The notes: generated from the sequence alone by a model not told the origin. A stretch of DNA of 64,000 nt from SZAS-7 sp964512205 (GCA_964512205.1 CAZEGK010000006.1:1-64000), one strand, 5' to 3'. Shown: positions 33,328 to 42,383, counted from the first letter of the stretch. A program made the numbers and translations.

Positions 33328-35400
33328 TTAACCCCATTCTCCAAAAAAGGATGGGTCTTTGATCGAGTTGATCTTTTGCTCGATAAGATTGGCAAGCTCC
33401 ATGGCATCTTTATTATGTACATGGTTACTTCTAATTTCAGCGATAATCTTTTCGAGTGGATAGTCAAAGTGACCAATGATTTGACCTGCTAAAGCGTCGC
33501 CGTAGGCGATTTTTGTAAGTTGGAATACATCTGCAAGAAGTGGATACATTGCCTTCATAATATTGAAATAAGTTGGAATGCAGTTTTCGAGAAGAATCTG
33601 CCTCATCTCCTCTACCTGCTTTTCCGTCGTTAGCTGCTCAAGCATCGAAAGCAATTTTTGCTTTTCTATAGTTGTAAGGGGCGTCTCTGGTTTAGTAAGA
33701 AACTCCTCAATTTTTTGTATCAGTTTAGGTCCGGAATATAATGCTAGCTCTTGATAGCTTGAAAGATAGCTTTTCATGCTTTTTTGACGGTCTAACAGTG
33801 CCTGCTGCTGACGAGCTGTAGCACGCGGAAAAAGCTGCATTGCAATTTTTTTTCGCTCTTTGCCTGCAAATTCTTGCCATAGCGGCGAATCTTCTGCAGC
33901 AAGCTCTTGTGCAAAGGCCTCTCTCACACTCTTTAGAGTTGCACTACTATCACTTTCTCGTGCGTTAGTTAGTGAATATTTTTCGAGTTTTGGAGCAATC
34001 CATGCTTTTACTTTTTCCCTTGTTTCTTGAGAGAGCTTTTGAAGTATTGGAGCATCTTCTCTTCTTAGCCATTTTGTAGCTTGAGAGTGTCTCTCCCCAC
34101 TTTCCAGAAGCCTATTTATTGTATCTGCAGACAATGGTTTATCTTTCAGGGGGCCTTCTAAAAAATATGATCTAAGTGGAATAAGGTGCTGTCTCTCTTC
34201 ATCTCTTATTTGTACCTGTAGGCGATTGTCTTCACCAAGGGATAAATCTGTATCGAAGATAACAAGTTGAAAGCGTGCATTTTTCAGCTCTTTTGGTAAA
34301 TCTTTACACTGCACCGTTTTGGCAGTACCATGTTCTTTATAGGTAATCGTTGCTCCGTCAGCTATTTGTCCACTTACGTACGAAATAAGAAATTGCTGAA
34401 GCGTTTTAGACTGACCATGTTCAATTTGAAAATCAGAAAAGCGTTCTGGATCTGTTATTTGAGCTCTAATTCCAAGATTTCCACTATGTAGATCAAGTAG
34501 CTGGAGCTCGCCTGTTAAAATCGCGTTATACTCATCATCTCCTGTCAGTCTTTCGGATATTTTGTGAAAAGCAGCAGTTGATAGATTTGAAGCTAAGGTC
34601 ATCTCTACAAAAGGCTTTGCTTCATAATTTTCCTTGGTAACATCAAATGTTCCTATGGTAGCTTGTTTTGAGAGCAGGTCAAAGAGTCCATCAACGAGGA
34701 GCGTTTCTTCTTTTGATCGCTCCCCCATTTGTTTAAATACTGCGCCATGCTCTGGGAGCAATACAACCTTATTGCGGGATTCAACATTTGCATTCATGTT
34801 TTCGTGAAGAGCTTGTTTTGCTGTGAGGGCAGCAATTAGAGCTTTTCCTTTACTTGCTGCAGCTTTAGCCGCAAAATGGATGGGGCGTTTCTCTAGCAGC
34901 TCTTTTGCTTCGTTAAGGCGAGGCTTTATCTTTTCGTTGTAGAGCGCTTTATATGTATCTCTATTGGGAGCAGATGGATCTTTTACATATTCTTCAATCT
35001 CATGTGCTGCTTCAAAAAGAAGACCAAATGTTTCCTTCGAGAGCGGCTTTTCTAAATGGAGATCATTGATAAGTGTTTTGAGTTTATCTGGTGTAATGGA
35101 CTTTGTAAAGATGGCTGTAATAACAGGGCCATAATTGCCCTTTAGAAGACCATTGACTTCTTTTTTGGTAAGCGCTTTGGTTGCAACTTTTTTATCTATA
35201 TGGGGATTTTTAAGTCCTTCAACACCCTCTTTTTCAAGAAGGAATTGGATTTTTGCTACAACTTGCGAATCTTGTTCTTTTTTATGAAAAATTCGGCGGT
35301 CGACTTTGTCTAAAATATTCCAGCGACCAATCTTAATAAGCTCACCTTTATCATCGACTCTTAGCTCATTGATTGTATGCACGCCTTCAGGAATAATCAT
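33328..35400 (-). CDS. Large soluble protein with PI3/4-kinase-like motifs, putative effector
   Basis: 690 residues from ATG 35400 (AAGG 6 bases upstream); a TTG 10 codons earlier overlaps the terminator hairpin. No signal peptide. The middle (~210-420) has motifs in the order of a phosphoinositide-kinase or HipA-like fold: GAVFKQMGE (~219-227, possible ATP-binding Lys223), LLDLHSGNLGI (~301-311, like the D-x-H-x2-N catalytic loop) and VIFDTDL (~380-386, possible metal Asp), then LIPLRSYFLE. N- and C-terminal parts are helical. The kinase reading is inference from motifs. It follows a terminator, so expression may need read-through. Confidence 0.5.
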   Translation of the reverse strand: MIIPEGVHTINELRVDDKGELIKIGRWNILDKVDRRIFHKKEQDSQVVAKIQFLLEKEGVEGLKNPHIDKKVATKALTKKEVNGLLKGNYGPVITAIFTKSITPDKLKTLINDLHLEKPLSKETFGLLFEAAHEIEEYVKDPSAPNRDTYKALYNEKIKPRLNEAKELLEKRPIHFAAKAAASKGKALIAALTAKQALHENMNANVESRNKVVLLPEHGAVFKQMGERSKEETLLVDGLFDLLSKQATIGTFDVTKENYEAKPFVEMTLASNLSTAAFHKISERLTGDDEYNAILTGELQLLDLHSGNLGIRAQITDPERFSDFQIEHGQSKTLQQFLISYVSGQIADGATITYKEHGTAKTVQCKDLPKELKNARFQLVIFDTDLSLGEDNRLQVQIRDEERQHLIPLRSYFLEGPLKDKPLSADTINRLLESGERHSQATKWLRREDAPILQKLSQETREKVKAWIAPKLEKYSLTNARESDSSATLKSVREAFAQELAAEDSPLWQEFAGKERKKIAMQLFPRATARQQQALLDRQKSMKSYLSSYQELALYSGPKLIQKIEEFLTKPETPLTTIEKQKLLSMLEQLTTEKQVEEMRQILLENCIPTYFNIMKAMYPLLADVFQLTKIAYGDALAGQIIGHFDYPLEKIIAEIRSNHVHNKDAMELANLIEQKINSIKDPSFFGEWG

Positions 35401-35410
35401 GTGGACCTTA

Positions 35411-35444
35411 AATAAAAAAGGGTCACTCAAAGTGAGTGACCCTT
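35411..35444 (-). terminator. Rho-independent terminator of the collagen-like gene
   Basis: On the minus strand AAGGGTCACTC pairs with GAGTGACCCTT around a 5-base loop and is followed by TTTTTTATTT. It lies 14 bases after the stop of the collagen-like gene and its U-tract is within 20 bases of the next gene's start, whose Shine-Dalgarno directly follows. Confidence 0.88.
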
Positions 35445-35457
35445 ATCGGAATTTAGT

Positions 35458-37668
35458 CTATGGCGTGCAGAGCGGGCAGCCTGTGCACTCTGTAGTTACA
35501 GCGCAGCCAGCAGGAAGGCCTGGTGTGCAGGATGAAACTACAGGAGGACATGCCGACGCATCTACACAGTAGCTTACGAGCGACTCGGCAGACGCACCGC
35601 CAACTACATTTCCACCATTACTTACAAATGAGCAGCCAGTTAGTGGATCATAGCCAAACACAGCTCCTGGAGGGCCTGTAAAATTGCCGCAGAAGAAGTT
35701 ATCTATAAATCCTGTAAGGAATAGGCTATTGCAGCCTGCGCCTTCATCTTTTGTGCACTCTGGGCGGCCTAGATAATCCCACATTCCTTGGTCTGTAACG
35801 GTTACACCGCCAAGGAATTCATTACCAAAGATATATCCATAGTAGTGGATAGTTGCAGTGTTATCAAATCTTGTACGCTCTGCTACGACAAGATCAGAGT
35901 TTGGTGCCGCTAAAAACCCGTGAATACGTGATTTGTAGAGGTAGAGCATCGCAACACCTGAGACGTTAAGATCACCAAAAACTTCTCCATTTAGGTGAAG
36001 CTCTGCTGGAAGGCAGCTTCCAATAAGTGATCCGCAGCAAAGATCGCACTCGCCTGCTTGGCAGCTTCCTGCAGGAATATCAAACATAACCTGAGGTTCA
36101 TTTACCGGCTTTTGTTCGCCGCCCATAGCAAAGAAATCTAAAATTCCTTTCTCTACCCGCTTTTTGCCTTTAACTTTTGAAGGGCGACCATAGGATTTCT
36201 TATGGTGGCTTTTCTTTTTGCTCTTTTGAGTTATAGGCTTTTTCTCAAGGTCTGACACATGATACCCTTTGCGAGGTCTTGACTCTACTGAGTAGTGAGT
36301 TGTGCTCGAGCTCGAAGTGCCAGATTTCCTACCGGAGCTTGTCTGATGCCACTTATATGAGGAGCGCTCGCGAGTTCCATGATCTGCACTTTCGTGTACG
36401 CTTATAGATGTTCCGCTTTCCCAGATGCTACCTGAGGAATTTTTATAGCGGTTTCCACTCTTATGTTTTCTCGTAACGCTCGTAGAGCTTGAAAACTTCA
36501 CTTCGTCTTTTGAACGGTGTCTAGCATCAAAGAATGTGTTTCCGGCAAAATCAGATGATGAATGCTTTCTTGTCATATCACCATCTTGGTGAACGCGCAC
36601 TTTATCACTTGACTTATGGCGGTAGTGTACACCATTTGTTGTTGTGGATGTAGAGGTTGAAGTCTCTGTCGATGCTTCACAGATGTCATTTCCGCACGCA
36701 TTAGAGCTTATGTTGATGCTGCCGCTAACTCGAAACTTATTAGAGTAGCTCTGATATGGCGTCATTGAATCGGCCATAGTATTTAATGTAGTAATAGTGA
36801 GCGTTGGACGAACACCTGAAGTAAGATCACATACAGATGGTGACCAGTTAATGCTTACTGGTGTTTGATCTGATGATGGCTGGCAAGCACAGTCAGAAAA
36901 ATGGCCAATAGCTACAGGGCCAAGGCCGATAAGGTTTACTTTCGTTGGGCCAACGATGCTAATTACTGCATCTTCATCTGCATCACCAAGGTTATAGCAT
37001 CCAGCGGCAATTAAAATATTAACCGTCTTGCAATTTTTGCAGCTTGTGCACGCAACAAATCGCGCCTTATCAACTGCCTTTTGAATTGAAGAAAAAGGAG
37101 CGGCAATGGAGCCTGTTTGATCATGATCGGCTAAAGCAGTTGATCCATCAACAAAAATATCGCAGCTAAGAGGGGCAAATCCGCTTGCGTTTTTGCCATC
37201 GCGGCCTGGAAGTCCATCTTTTCCATCCTTTCCATCCTTTCCTCTTGGACCGCGCTTTCCACGATGACCACTATGGCCTCTATCACCTTTTTCACCTTTA
37301 TGTCCATGAGGACCTGTTGCTCCAGTTGGGCCGACGGGTCCTGTTGGGCCTTGAGGACCTGTTGCTCCAGTTGCACCAGTTGGGCCTTGCTGTCCTGGAA
37401 TGCCTTGTGGTCCCTGAGGTCCTTGCCTTCCTATTGAACCAGATGGGCCGGTTGAGCCTTCGTGTCCTGTCGAGCCTCGTTTGCCTCGTTTTCCACGCTT
37501 TCCTCGAGGGCCCCGGCTTGATGATGAATGATGGTGATGATCTTTTTCTACAAGATCACTCCTATCAAGTCTTAAATCTTGTATAGTTGCTGGCTTTGCT
37601 TCTACTGTACTTGTGCAAAGATCAGCGCATATAGCAAGTATTGTTGCTATGCATAGTTGTTTAAACAT
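35458..37668 (-). CDS. Secreted collagen-like protein
   Basis: 736 residues. Signal peptide ~1-24 (ends TVEA/K), a His/Ser linker (DHHHHSSSSRG), then 36 uninterrupted Gly-X-Y triplets (residues ~53-160), first basic (GKRGKRGKR), then Thr/Ala/Pro/Gln-rich, then charged (GEKGDR, GKDGKDGKDG). Next comes a pectate-lyase-like stretch (SIAAPFSSIQKAVDKA), a Ser/His/Lys/Arg-rich low-complexity region (~330-510), and a Cys-rich C-terminal domain ending GCPLCTP. The triplets should form a trimeric triple helix. Likely a surface or secreted fibre; the partner is unknown. Ends at a strong terminator. Confidence 0.88.
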   Translation of the reverse strand: MFKQLCIATILAICADLCTSTVEAKPATIQDLRLDRSDLVEKDHHHHSSSSRGPRGKRGKRGKRGSTGHEGSTGPSGSIGRQGPQGPQGIPGQQGPTGATGATGPQGPTGPVGPTGATGPHGHKGEKGDRGHSGHRGKRGPRGKDGKDGKDGLPGRDGKNASGFAPLSCDIFVDGSTALADHDQTGSIAAPFSSIQKAVDKARFVACTSCKNCKTVNILIAAGCYNLGDADEDAVISIVGPTKVNLIGLGPVAIGHFSDCACQPSSDQTPVSINWSPSVCDLTSGVRPTLTITTLNTMADSMTPYQSYSNKFRVSGSINISSNACGNDICEASTETSTSTSTTTNGVHYRHKSSDKVRVHQDGDMTRKHSSSDFAGNTFFDARHRSKDEVKFSSSTSVTRKHKSGNRYKNSSGSIWESGTSISVHESADHGTRERSSYKWHQTSSGRKSGTSSSSTTHYSVESRPRKGYHVSDLEKKPITQKSKKKSHHKKSYGRPSKVKGKKRVEKGILDFFAMGGEQKPVNEPQVMFDIPAGSCQAGECDLCCGSLIGSCLPAELHLNGEVFGDLNVSGVAMLYLYKSRIHGFLAAPNSDLVVAERTRFDNTATIHYYGYIFGNEFLGGVTVTDQGMWDYLGRPECTKDEGAGCNSLFLTGFIDNFFCGNFTGPPGAVFGYDPLTGCSFVSNGGNVVGGASAESLVSYCVDASACPPVVSSCTPGLPAGCAVTTECTGCPLCTP

Positions 37669-37821
37669 ATTTTCTCCAATTTAATAAGCTCGCTTCGCCC
37701 GGCCAACTGAGCGAAAGTAAAAAAACAAATTTTATCCTTCAACGTATGACTATGAGTAAATTCTGTCAACGAAAATAGCTCAGATAGGGTATACTACTAC
37801 TTTTGGATAAAAGGAAATCCT

Positions 37822-40644
37822 ATGCGTAACCGTATTCTAAAGGCATTTATTATCACACTAGCCTCTCTTTTAGTGTTCATTTCTCTGACGCCAATGCTTA
37901 TTTCAGCAACGAGAGTAAATCAGTTTTTGCTTTCTTGTATTAATAGCAGAATTGCCGGGTCTTTGCAGATTCAGGAAATGCGTGCAGGTTGGACAGATGG
38001 ACTTTTCATAAAAGGGCTTCAAATTAGAGATCCACAAGGAAGAGAAGTAGCTGCTTTTAAAAAAATATCTTGTGATGTTGCCCTTCTTTCACTCATACAT
38101 GCTCCGGCAATTGAGGGCAAAATCGAAGTAGAGTCGCCAAAAATTCGCCTTATAGATGATGCAAATACGGGACATTTTTCTATTGAAGAGGTTTTCAATA
38201 AAGAAAAAACAACCGAGCCAAGTGATCAGCCTGCAGAGCTTATTCTTTCTGACCTTCACCTTTCATTAGACATACAGCCTCAAGGTGATGCAAAAGTCTC
38301 TCTCCTCTGTCAGGTAGAAAATAATGACAATGGCACACAAGAACAAGGTTCACTAAATATTCGAGCTACGGCTAAAAATTTCCAAGATTTGGAGCGTGCC
38401 TACAGGAGCGTTTTAGGCTCTGAAACAGTGGCTGGAGCATCTGTTGTAGAGCTAGATTGCCATATTGATCAATTTCCTCTTAAAGCAATACTTCCTATCG
38501 TCCATGCAAAAGATCCAAAGCTTGCCGATCTAATCCTCCCAGCACTCGGTCCTACACTTAATGCAAAAATTTCTCATTCCCTTACAGCAGATAATCTTGG
38601 TTTGCAAATTGCCCTGCAATGTCCAAAGCTAACTGCTAAGGCAAAAGCGACAATACAGGGAAACCTTCTTACGATACAAGATGATGCAGGGCTTAGCTGG
38701 ACAATAGACCCTCTTTTTACAAAAACGCTTCTCCCAGACATTGAACAACAAAAACAAACTCAGCTTGTCGCTACCCTTAAGCCGGTAAGTGGAACGATCG
38801 GCCTAGATGGCAAGATGCCGCTAGATCTTGCATGGAATCTTGCAGCGCCTCTTGTTCTTACAAGTAGCAAATGGGAAGCGCCTCGTGTAGTAGATGCAAA
38901 TGGAACAGTTACTTCACTTGCTATTCAGGAAACGCTTGATGCCCTTGCAGATGTTTCAGTAGATGATAAAAACCTTAAAGCCTCATTTGTTGTAAATCAG
39001 CCCTTCAAGGATTTAGAAATTACATCTCAAGTAACTATGGATGGCAAAGAGCCTTTGGATGCTCATATCGGCTATTCCAATAAAGGCGCATCTTTAAAGG
39101 GAAGTTATGGAGATCTTGCCTTTAACGTAGCTACAGTGCTTGGAGAGATGCCTTTACATGTAGATGCATCATTTACCTATGATACCTACACCGTCAAAGC
39201 ACCATGCATACTCAATCTCGATACAAAAGACATACAAGCAAAAGTTATCGGTGATGGCCTAGACTGCAAAGTTCATATGCAGCTGAAAGATGATTCCATA
39301 CTCTCTAAAGAGCTTTATTGCAGAGCAACACTTTCCCCTGAGCGCTTTAAAGCGATTCAAAAGCACCTTAAACTAGGCCAAAGCGAAAAGCAGAAAGAAA
39401 TTTACCTTGCAAAGGATACAAGTTTTGAATTGTCTGCAAATCAGTTTACGCTCCCCTTGCAGCCTTTTCCAAAGCTTCTTGATGCATTGCATGCCGAGGT
39501 TAAGGGATCTTTAGATTCTATTGTACTCGCACAAAAAGAGGGTAAAACCCTTGAGCTTCCAAAGCTCAAGCTTGCCATGCAAGTTCAAGGAAAAGAGCGG
39601 CTGCTTTCCTTTAGTCTTGCAAGTGATAAAGTGACATCTTCCTCTATTTCAGTAAAAGGATCGGCACATAATTTATGGAATGAAGAGGGTTTTCAGCTTG
39701 ATCAAGCGAGAATACTTTTGGATACTAAAATCCAAAACTTACCTCTAGATATCTTTTATAGCGTTACTGCAAAAGAAGAATCCGCAGATAGGCTGCTTGC
39801 CCTTCTAGGAAATGAGGTTAACGTTGACCTTAAGGGAGAAGTTCATGAACTTGAAAAGGGAACCTTTACAGGCCTTATCACAAGCCCAAAGCTAAAGGCT
39901 GAGCTTTCTTGCAAGCTTGCAGATGGAGTACTTACTCTTGCAAAACCTCTTACTGCAGAATATACATTAACTCCAGAAGCTGGCGAAGTCCTTTTAAAAG
40001 ATGTAAACCCGCTTCTTGTTACGGCAGCAAGCACTGAAAAACCTATCAGACTCCACATTGATTCAGAGGGGTTTTCTGTCCCTATAAAGCCCTTTGCTAA
40101 GGAAAAAGTGCATATAAAACATATTAAAGTAGAGCCTGGAGTTCTTACATGTAAAAATGGTGGTATGCTGTCGCTCCTTGTAAACCTCTTAAAAGTAGAC
40201 CTCTCATCCTCCGATCAGATAAGTCTTTGGTTTACTCCGCTCTATGTTCATGTAAAAGATGGTATTGTAGACTGCAAACGAACAGATGCCCTTCTCGCAA
40301 ATGCCTTTCCGATTGCTACATGGGGAAAAATCGATCTTGTAAATGATAAACTGGATATGACGCTCGGACTAAGCGGCCAGGCGATTTCGCGCGGTTTTGG
40401 CATCGCATCGCTTGACCCAAATTATATGGTGCAAATACCGATACATGGTAAAACAAGCGCCCCCAAAATAGACTCTGCCCTTGCCACCACTAAGATCACA
40501 GCACTTAAATTGCAGCAAACAAGATCAAAGTCTACCTCTCTTATTGGCGGTCTCCTTGAAGTTGCCACGACGATTGTAGAAAAAGATGCACCGGTGCCGG
40601 CTCCCACAACAATACCCTTTCCATGGTCAAAAGCAAAATCTTAA
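37822..40644 (+). CDS. AsmA-like envelope protein
   Basis: 940 residues. One N-terminal membrane anchor (~8-28) is followed by a very long beta-rich periplasmic region of amphipathic repeats. The beginning (INSRIAGSLQIQEMRAGWTDG) and the end (LGLSGQAISRGFGI ... VQIPIHGKTSAPKID) resemble AsmA/YhdP/TamB-type proteins, which are thought to move lipids between membranes or affect outer membrane assembly. AAGGA precedes the ATG, and TATACT at 37790-37795 could be the -10. It converges on the PP2C gene with a 1-base gap. Confidence 0.75.
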   Translation: MRNRILKAFIITLASLLVFISLTPMLISATRVNQFLLSCINSRIAGSLQIQEMRAGWTDGLFIKGLQIRDPQGREVAAFKKISCDVALLSLIHAPAIEGKIEVESPKIRLIDDANTGHFSIEEVFNKEKTTEPSDQPAELILSDLHLSLDIQPQGDAKVSLLCQVENNDNGTQEQGSLNIRATAKNFQDLERAYRSVLGSETVAGASVVELDCHIDQFPLKAILPIVHAKDPKLADLILPALGPTLNAKISHSLTADNLGLQIALQCPKLTAKAKATIQGNLLTIQDDAGLSWTIDPLFTKTLLPDIEQQKQTQLVATLKPVSGTIGLDGKMPLDLAWNLAAPLVLTSSKWEAPRVVDANGTVTSLAIQETLDALADVSVDDKNLKASFVVNQPFKDLEITSQVTMDGKEPLDAHIGYSNKGASLKGSYGDLAFNVATVLGEMPLHVDASFTYDTYTVKAPCILNLDTKDIQAKVIGDGLDCKVHMQLKDDSILSKELYCRATLSPERFKAIQKHLKLGQSEKQKEIYLAKDTSFELSANQFTLPLQPFPKLLDALHAEVKGSLDSIVLAQKEGKTLELPKLKLAMQVQGKERLLSFSLASDKVTSSSISVKGSAHNLWNEEGFQLDQARILLDTKIQNLPLDIFYSVTAKEESADRLLALLGNEVNVDLKGEVHELEKGTFTGLITSPKLKAELSCKLADGVLTLAKPLTAEYTLTPEAGEVLLKDVNPLLVTAASTEKPIRLHIDSEGFSVPIKPFAKEKVHIKHIKVEPGVLTCKNGGMLSLLVNLLKVDLSSSDQISLWFTPLYVHVKDGIVDCKRTDALLANAFPIATWGKIDLVNDKLDMTLGLSGQAISRGFGIASLDPNYMVQIPIHGKTSAPKIDSALATTKITALKLQQTRSKSTSLIGGLLEVATTIVEKDAPVPAPTTIPFPWSKAKS

Positions 40645-40645
40645 G

Positions 40646-41824
40646 CTACTTTGTCTCTCCAAGGTGTGAGCCTCGCGTTTTTTTAAGCGGATTTGGATCA
40701 TACTTGAAGACGACTACAGAAGCGTGATCTGGTTTCACATTAGACAAGTAAGGCACTCTTCCTGTATTCTCAAGTAGATACAGTTTCGAACCGAAACAAT
40801 TTTCTGCGCAATATGTAAAGAGATTTGATATTATCTTAGATGGTTCATCTCCGGCAATTTGAGCAAATGCTCTAGTAGCGATGTTGTCACTTACGCCATC
40901 TGAACATGCAACGATGATATCTCCTGCAATAAGCTCAACAATCGCTACTGTAAGATTTTGCAAGCTAGCATTTGTTGAACTAAGGCATCCGCCAGGATTC
41001 GCTCCATCGGGTCTATCATCTGGGAGAATGTCAATACAGGAAAGTGTTTTTTCAAGTGGATTTTGATCATTTTGTTTACTTAATACCTTTCTAAGAAGGA
41101 AAGCTTTGCAATCTCCAACAGAGACGACTACAAGTTGATTTCCACGGACACAACCGGCAAGAAACGTTGTATCACCTGCTTTATCCTCTCCTAGTGCGAG
41201 TAATTTTGCCTGTGCATCATGTAAAGCATCAAGAAGTGTATGTGCTAGTACACGTGTATTCTTTTTCAGCGAAGGAAGATTGGTTTGCAGATATGCTAAA
41301 GAAGTTTTAACTACAGTTTGAGCTGCAAGCTGTGAACGTTTACCCCAACCACACCCATCAGCAAGTACAAAACACTCGTAGCTTGCAATTTTCGTTGCAA
41401 AGACTTCATCTGCGTTGAAAGAGCTGTCCTTGGCGGAGAAGATTTGCTTCGTTTCTTTGTCGTAGTAGGCATCTCTATTTTTTATTTCTATTGTTTCGCC
41501 TTTTACTGTACAACGTATTAGCTCCCCTTCTTCATTACATTCAGGATGCTCTACGAGTGTGATTCCATAGTTGTTAATTGAGTGACATGAGATAGCGTTT
41601 CCTGAAAGCTTAGAATCTGAAAAACGTATGAAAGGAATTGATTTGCGAAATGCTTCTTCTGTTGGAAAAGAGGAAAGTCTTTTTCTGTCAATGTGTACGA
41701 ATTCCCGGGGAGAATCCTTTGCGTCTGACACACTGCGAGGACGTCCTGTTTGATCACCAGTTCTAACAAGTGAAAGTGTGGCAAAGCTTTGTGAAAGTGA
41801 ATCTAAAGGTTTTGATGCTTGCAT
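40646..41824 (-). CDS. PP2C-type Ser/Thr protein phosphatase
   Basis: 392 residues from ATG 41824; a TTG 10 codons upstream is less likely. Residues ~140-365 have PP2C motifs in order: VLADGCGWG (metal Asp), GDTTFLAGCV, VVVSVGDCKAFLLR, and IIVACSDGVSDNI (metal Asp). The N-terminal ~130 residues, with a Ser-rich start, are unassigned. PP2C enzymes remove phosphate from Ser/Thr. Chlamydiae have an SpoIIE/PP2C system of their own; this protein could act inside the cell or in the host. No signal peptide. Confidence 0.8.
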   Translation of the reverse strand: MQASKPLDSLSQSFATLSLVRTGDQTGRPRSVSDAKDSPREFVHIDRKRLSSFPTEEAFRKSIPFIRFSDSKLSGNAISCHSINNYGITLVEHPECNEEGELIRCTVKGETIEIKNRDAYYDKETKQIFSAKDSSFNADEVFATKIASYECFVLADGCGWGKRSQLAAQTVVKTSLAYLQTNLPSLKKNTRVLAHTLLDALHDAQAKLLALGEDKAGDTTFLAGCVRGNQLVVVSVGDCKAFLLRKVLSKQNDQNPLEKTLSCIDILPDDRPDGANPGGCLSSTNASLQNLTVAIVELIAGDIIVACSDGVSDNIATRAFAQIAGDEPSKIISNLFTYCAENCFGSKLYLLENTGRVPYLSNVKPDHASVVVFKYDPNPLKKTRGSHLGETK

Positions 41825-41884
41825 TATTATATTAATTATCCTAATTAGGAACAAATTATATATAAATTAGCTGTATTATTACTA

Positions 41885-41916
41885 GAAAAAACACCTGCAG
41901 AAGATCCTGCAGGCTT
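41885..41916 (-). terminator. Rho-independent terminator of the RRM gene
   Basis: CCTGCAG (41894-41900) pairs with CTGCAGG (41907-41913) around a 6-base loop; on the minus strand the stem is followed by TGTTTTTTC. It starts 16 bases after the RRM gene stop. Confidence 0.75.
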
Positions 41917-41931
41917 TAAGAAACCGTTAAT

Positions 41932-42282
41932 CTAGATTTCTTCTTCGTATTGAGAATCAGGTTGAGGTTGCCTCGCTTGAGCGTGGGCACCTCTCATCGA
42001 GCCTTGACGAGGTCCTCGATTTGGCCTTGCCCCACCATCTGTGCGGGCGCGGCTCACTCGTAGTGGTCGGTTTACAAAGTTGTAATTGTCAAGCTTTTCT
42101 ATTGCTTGATTACATAAGGCTTCATCAGTCATTTCTATGAAGCCGAAACCCTTTGAGCGACCAGTATAAGGATCTGTAACAATGCGAACTGAGACAACTT
42201 CTCCGAACTGCTCGAATAGCTCTTTCAAAGCATCTTCTGTAGCATTCCAAGATAAGTTTCCAATAAATATTTTATAGGTCAT
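41932..42282 (-). CDS. RRM RNA-binding protein
   Basis: 116 residues from ATG 42282, with AGGAGAG upstream. One RRM domain (~1-82) with RNP2 IFIGNL and RNP1 KGFGFIEM is followed by an Arg/Gly/Gln-rich tail ending YEEEI. Bacterial single-RRM proteins of this kind bind RNA, often in cold response. A terminator follows, so it is monocistronic. It diverges from kdsB. Confidence 0.93.
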   Translation of the reverse strand: MTYKIFIGNLSWNATEDALKELFEQFGEVVSVRIVTDPYTGRSKGFGFIEMTDEALCNQAIEKLDNYNFVNRPLRVSRARTDGGARPNRGPRQGSMRGAHAQARQPQPDSQYEEEI

Positions 42283-42343
42283 TGGGTCTCTCCTGATATA
42301 TTTACTAACACGGACGATATTCTTCCACAAGACCGGAATTTCC

Positions 42344-42373
42344 TGCACACTTTTTGTGTAAATAGTGTATAAT
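42344..42373 (+). promoter_or_regulatory. Promoter of kdsB
   Basis: TGCACA (42344-42349), an 18-base spacer and TATAAT (42368-42373). The start site would fall at ~42380-42384, at or just before the kdsB ATG, suggesting a leaderless or nearly leaderless mRNA. Confidence 0.55.
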
Positions 42374-42383
42374 GTGCCGCTAT

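Noticed and set aside
37189..37512. Gly-X-Y array as a phage tail fibre gene
   Set aside because: No phage structural, integrase or lysis genes are nearby, and the protein has a signal peptide, which tail fibres lack.
37185..37586. Open frames on the plus strand and another minus frame across the collagen-like region
   Set aside because: They arise from the regular triplet composition of the real gene and have no start signals of their own.
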